Below, one piece after another: positions 62,225 through 64,000 of a stretch of DNA of 64,000 nt. The stretch's first letter is position 1; each line of letters opens with the position of its first letter. The position numbers were made by a program, and so were the translations under genes. The notes under the pieces were generated by a model. The model was given only the letters and a program-made list of their open reading frames with translations, was not told the origin of the DNA and searched no databases. The stretch lies in contig JBDTRM010000046.1 in NCBI GenBank assembly GCA_039931675.1, positions 14,841 to 78,840 of the forward strand. Reading direction: 5' to 3'. This DNA comes from JAEUTH01 sp039931675. GTDB lineage: Bacteria > Bacteroidota > Bacteroidia > AKYH767-A > OLB10.

Positions 62225-62251
62225 TTCCTTACTACGTTCGAAATGACAATA
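62225..62251. repeat. REP-like unit
   Basis: GATTCCTTACTACGTTCGAA then ATGACAA, an imperfect palindrome of the same general family as the units at 45440 and 46529. It lies in a 180-base spacer between the ORF6N gene and the protease gene. Confidence 0.5.
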
Positions 62252-62361
62252 AAACTAAGTGTTCGGACGGAGAGGGGGGCAAGATTTTAGAAAGGCTCAC
62301 CAATCTCCACACGCGGTTACTGCTATTTCAAAAGGAAATGAAAAAATTTATTCGCGAATGA

Positions 62362-63216
62362 TTACTGCAAAACAAGCTTCATATACTTATCAGTTTGGTT
62401 CTCCTTTATCTGAACTGTATAAATGCCTTTGGCAACCTGGTGAAGGTTAATTAATGCAGGCTCATTTCCGATGATTTGTTTCGATGTTTCTTCAAAAACT
62501 GTTTCGCCTAATTGATTGAAAATTTTTATTCCTACAGTTGCCGGTGCTATACCTGAAAGCTTAATCCATAAATCGCCAGTTGAAGGATTAGGATAAATAC
62601 CATCACCTGCGCTTTGTTGAGTCAAATCATTAATGGCTGTGGGGGCGCTGTTCAGAAGTTCGCTATGTGTCCACGTATGATTTCCGTCACTTACTAACCA
62701 GCTATATGTACTTACGTGCAAGCCTTCGCCAAACCATGGATTCATATAGTAAACATCATTTCCATTCAATCCATGACCGAGCACAAAATGTCCACCGCCT
62801 GCTGCCCATCCCCATCTTACTACAAAGGGATGATTGTTTGCAATTTCAGTATTAATGTCACTTAACGTAAGCGAGCTGCCAACTGCTGTGGTGGGTATGC
62901 TTCCAAAATGCATAAGAATATCATCTATGCTGCCGGGGTATCCCCAAAGATAATTCCAGTAGTTGCATCCCACATTAGGATCAACGCAGCAATCGGTAGT
63001 TCCGTAGCTTGTCCAGGTTATTACTGAACGTGCATATTCAGCTATATCGCATTGCTGAAAACTATAGCCGTAATAATCAAGAGCTGATTTAGTAACTCCG
63101 GCCCAGCACCATTGGTCGTGCTCCTGAATAACTTCCGGAACATTAAGCACCTGTGCTTTAACCGAAGATGTATTAATTAGTAAAAATGCAGAAAACAGTA
63201 GTAGATATTTTTTCAT
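62362..63216 (-). CDS. Secreted papain-like cysteine peptidase with T9SS domain
   Basis: Signal peptide MKKYLLLFSAFLLINTSSVK. The catalytic domain starts with VIQEHDQWCWAGVTKSALDY, in which the Cys after QW is the nucleophile, followed by GGHFVLGHGLNGNDVYYMNP with the His and Asn. This layout fits the papain-like C39/C70 (AvrRpt2-like) group. The C-terminal ~80 residues (GDGIYPNPSTGDLWIKLSGI onward) are a T9SS sorting domain. The gene follows a small secreted protein gene by 6 bases, so the two are co-transcribed; that protein may be an inhibitor or chaperone of the peptidase. Confidence 0.88.
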   Translation of the reverse strand: MKKYLLLFSAFLLINTSSVKAQVLNVPEVIQEHDQWCWAGVTKSALDYYGYSFQQCDIAEYARSVITWTSYGTTDCCVDPNVGCNYWNYLWGYPGSIDDILMHFGSIPTTAVGSSLTLSDINTEIANNHPFVVRWGWAAGGGHFVLGHGLNGNDVYYMNPWFGEGLHVSTYSWLVSDGNHTWTHSELLNSAPTAINDLTQQSAGDGIYPNPSTGDLWIKLSGIAPATVGIKIFNQLGETVFEETSKQIIGNEPALINLHQVAKGIYTVQIKENQTDKYMKLVLQ

Positions 63217-63222
63217 GAGTAA

Positions 63223-63852
63223 TTAGTTTTTAGATTGATTTTTTAATTCGTTTTTAATGATCTGAATAGCTTCGCTAAGTGAATAAAAAGATTTACTATT
63301 TGAGGTTAATGAAGGAATAGCTTTAATAGCAGACGTCATGGGAATACATTGTACATCGGTAAATGCTGGTGCTTCGGCAACTACTAAAAAATCGCAGGCA
63401 AGCGGATACACACGTAAAATATAACAATGATTACCGGCATTGTTCCTTTGTTGCAACTCCTTTGCAAGTGCAGCGCCTCCCATATCAACTACATTGTAAT
63501 TATCTGAATTGGCATTTATGGTAAGCAAAATCCGGTTTTGGCCGTTAACCATTACAGGTATGCGCCATTCATTTTGTAACACGATATATTTTTTATTAGC
63601 AACCATTTCACCTTCATAAAAATCTTTGGTGAATGTGATTACGCGGTAAGGACTACCAACGGTGCATAAAGCAAATTCTTCCCGGTTTTTAAAACCAAAG
63701 TCTTTTTCATGGCCTGCTGGAATTTTTAAAAGTGAATTTTGGAGATTATCCTGCGCTGACTTGATGACTTTTTTTTCTGTTTCATCGGCAGTGAAACTAA
63801 AATTGCTGAGGATAAAAACCAAAGCAATGGCGGTAATAATTATTTTTTTCAT
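63223..63852 (-). CDS. Secreted hypothetical protein, 209 aa
   Basis: Signal peptide MKKIIITAIALVFILSNFSF. The mature part has EEFALCTVGSPYRVITFTKD and a strand-rich centre with YIVLQNEWRIPVMVNGQNRI; it ends in a helix (SEAIQIIKNELKNQSKN). Domains of this general shape occur as propeptides or inhibitors beside papain-like peptidases, and the gene lies 6 bases upstream of one, so a chaperone or inhibitor role is plausible. That is inference from position; no family was identified. Confidence 0.72.
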   Translation of the reverse strand: MKKIIITAIALVFILSNFSFTADETEKKVIKSAQDNLQNSLLKIPAGHEKDFGFKNREEFALCTVGSPYRVITFTKDFYEGEMVANKKYIVLQNEWRIPVMVNGQNRILLTINANSDNYNVVDMGGAALAKELQQRNNAGNHCYILRVYPLACDFLVVAEAPAFTDVQCIPMTSAIKAIPSLTSNSKSFYSLSEAIQIIKNELKNQSKN

Positions 63853-64000
63853 ATTAAGTTGTTATTTGTATGTAGTGCTAAAGATAACAGAAGCATCTTA
63901 ACAATGCAAATATTTGTGGTTGTTTTTATTTGCATACCACCTATATAGAGTCTGTCAATTAATATCAAGATGTTGATAAATAAGGGGTTTGGGGGTTAAT

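Overview
The window looks like chromosome from an AT-rich member of the Bacteroidota, probably an environmental Chitinophagales- or Sphingobacteriales-like lineage. The evidence is three secreted proteins with type IX secretion (T9SS) C-terminal sorting domains, many signal-peptide-II lipoproteins, DUF3857/transglutaminase proteins, TPR/MORN (YwqK-like) proteins, a TPR histidine kinase and almost no Shine-Dalgarno sequences. No tRNA, rRNA, CRISPR array, transposase or integrase was seen.

Layout. 1-2.5 kb: small plus-strand genes, including a PIN-toxin/antitoxin pair, separated by three copies of a ~50 bp repeat (Rpt-B). 2.6-8.4 kb: a T9SS protein, then clpS, an M48 lipoprotein protease, an NfeD-like protein and floA. 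9.6-18.7 kb: minus-strand genes for two DUF3857 proteins (one with its transglutaminase triad lost), a 1103-aa TPR/MORN protein and a TPR protein. 18.8-39.5 kb: about twenty small, mostly unrecognised minus-strand genes (lipoproteins, membrane proteins, MORN proteins, a cytochrome c lipoprotein, a TonB-C lipoprotein), punctuated by same-orientation copies of a ~40-55 bp repeat (Rpt-A) lying between one gene's stop and the next gene's start. The segment also holds a nearly identical gene duplication, a pseudogene with two stop codons, and a scar in which two toxin-antitoxin modules were fused with loss of both toxins while both antitoxins survive. 39.5-53 kb: housekeeping and envelope genes (rocD, a VWA-like membrane protein, an HNH/NUMOD-like protein, ffh, cdaA, a TMTC-like membrane glycosyltransferase with TPRs, a GNAT acetyltransferase, a T9SS esterase, a TPR histidine kinase). 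53-64 kb: a WalJ-like metallohydrolase, a 1310-aa beta-rich/alanine-rich protein, a fused DNA methyltransferase-nuclease, a PqqB-like metallohydrolase, an ORF6N protein and a T9SS papain-like protease.

The most unusual part is the Rpt-A array. Its geometry (one orientation, one or two small genes per unit, repeat at each gene junction, sometimes supplying a start codon or a C-terminus) resembles an integron cassette array. However, the repeat does not fit the attC consensus and no integrase is in view. It could equally be a duplicated promoter/translation-start module. Family assignments come from reading the sequences; no database search was run.
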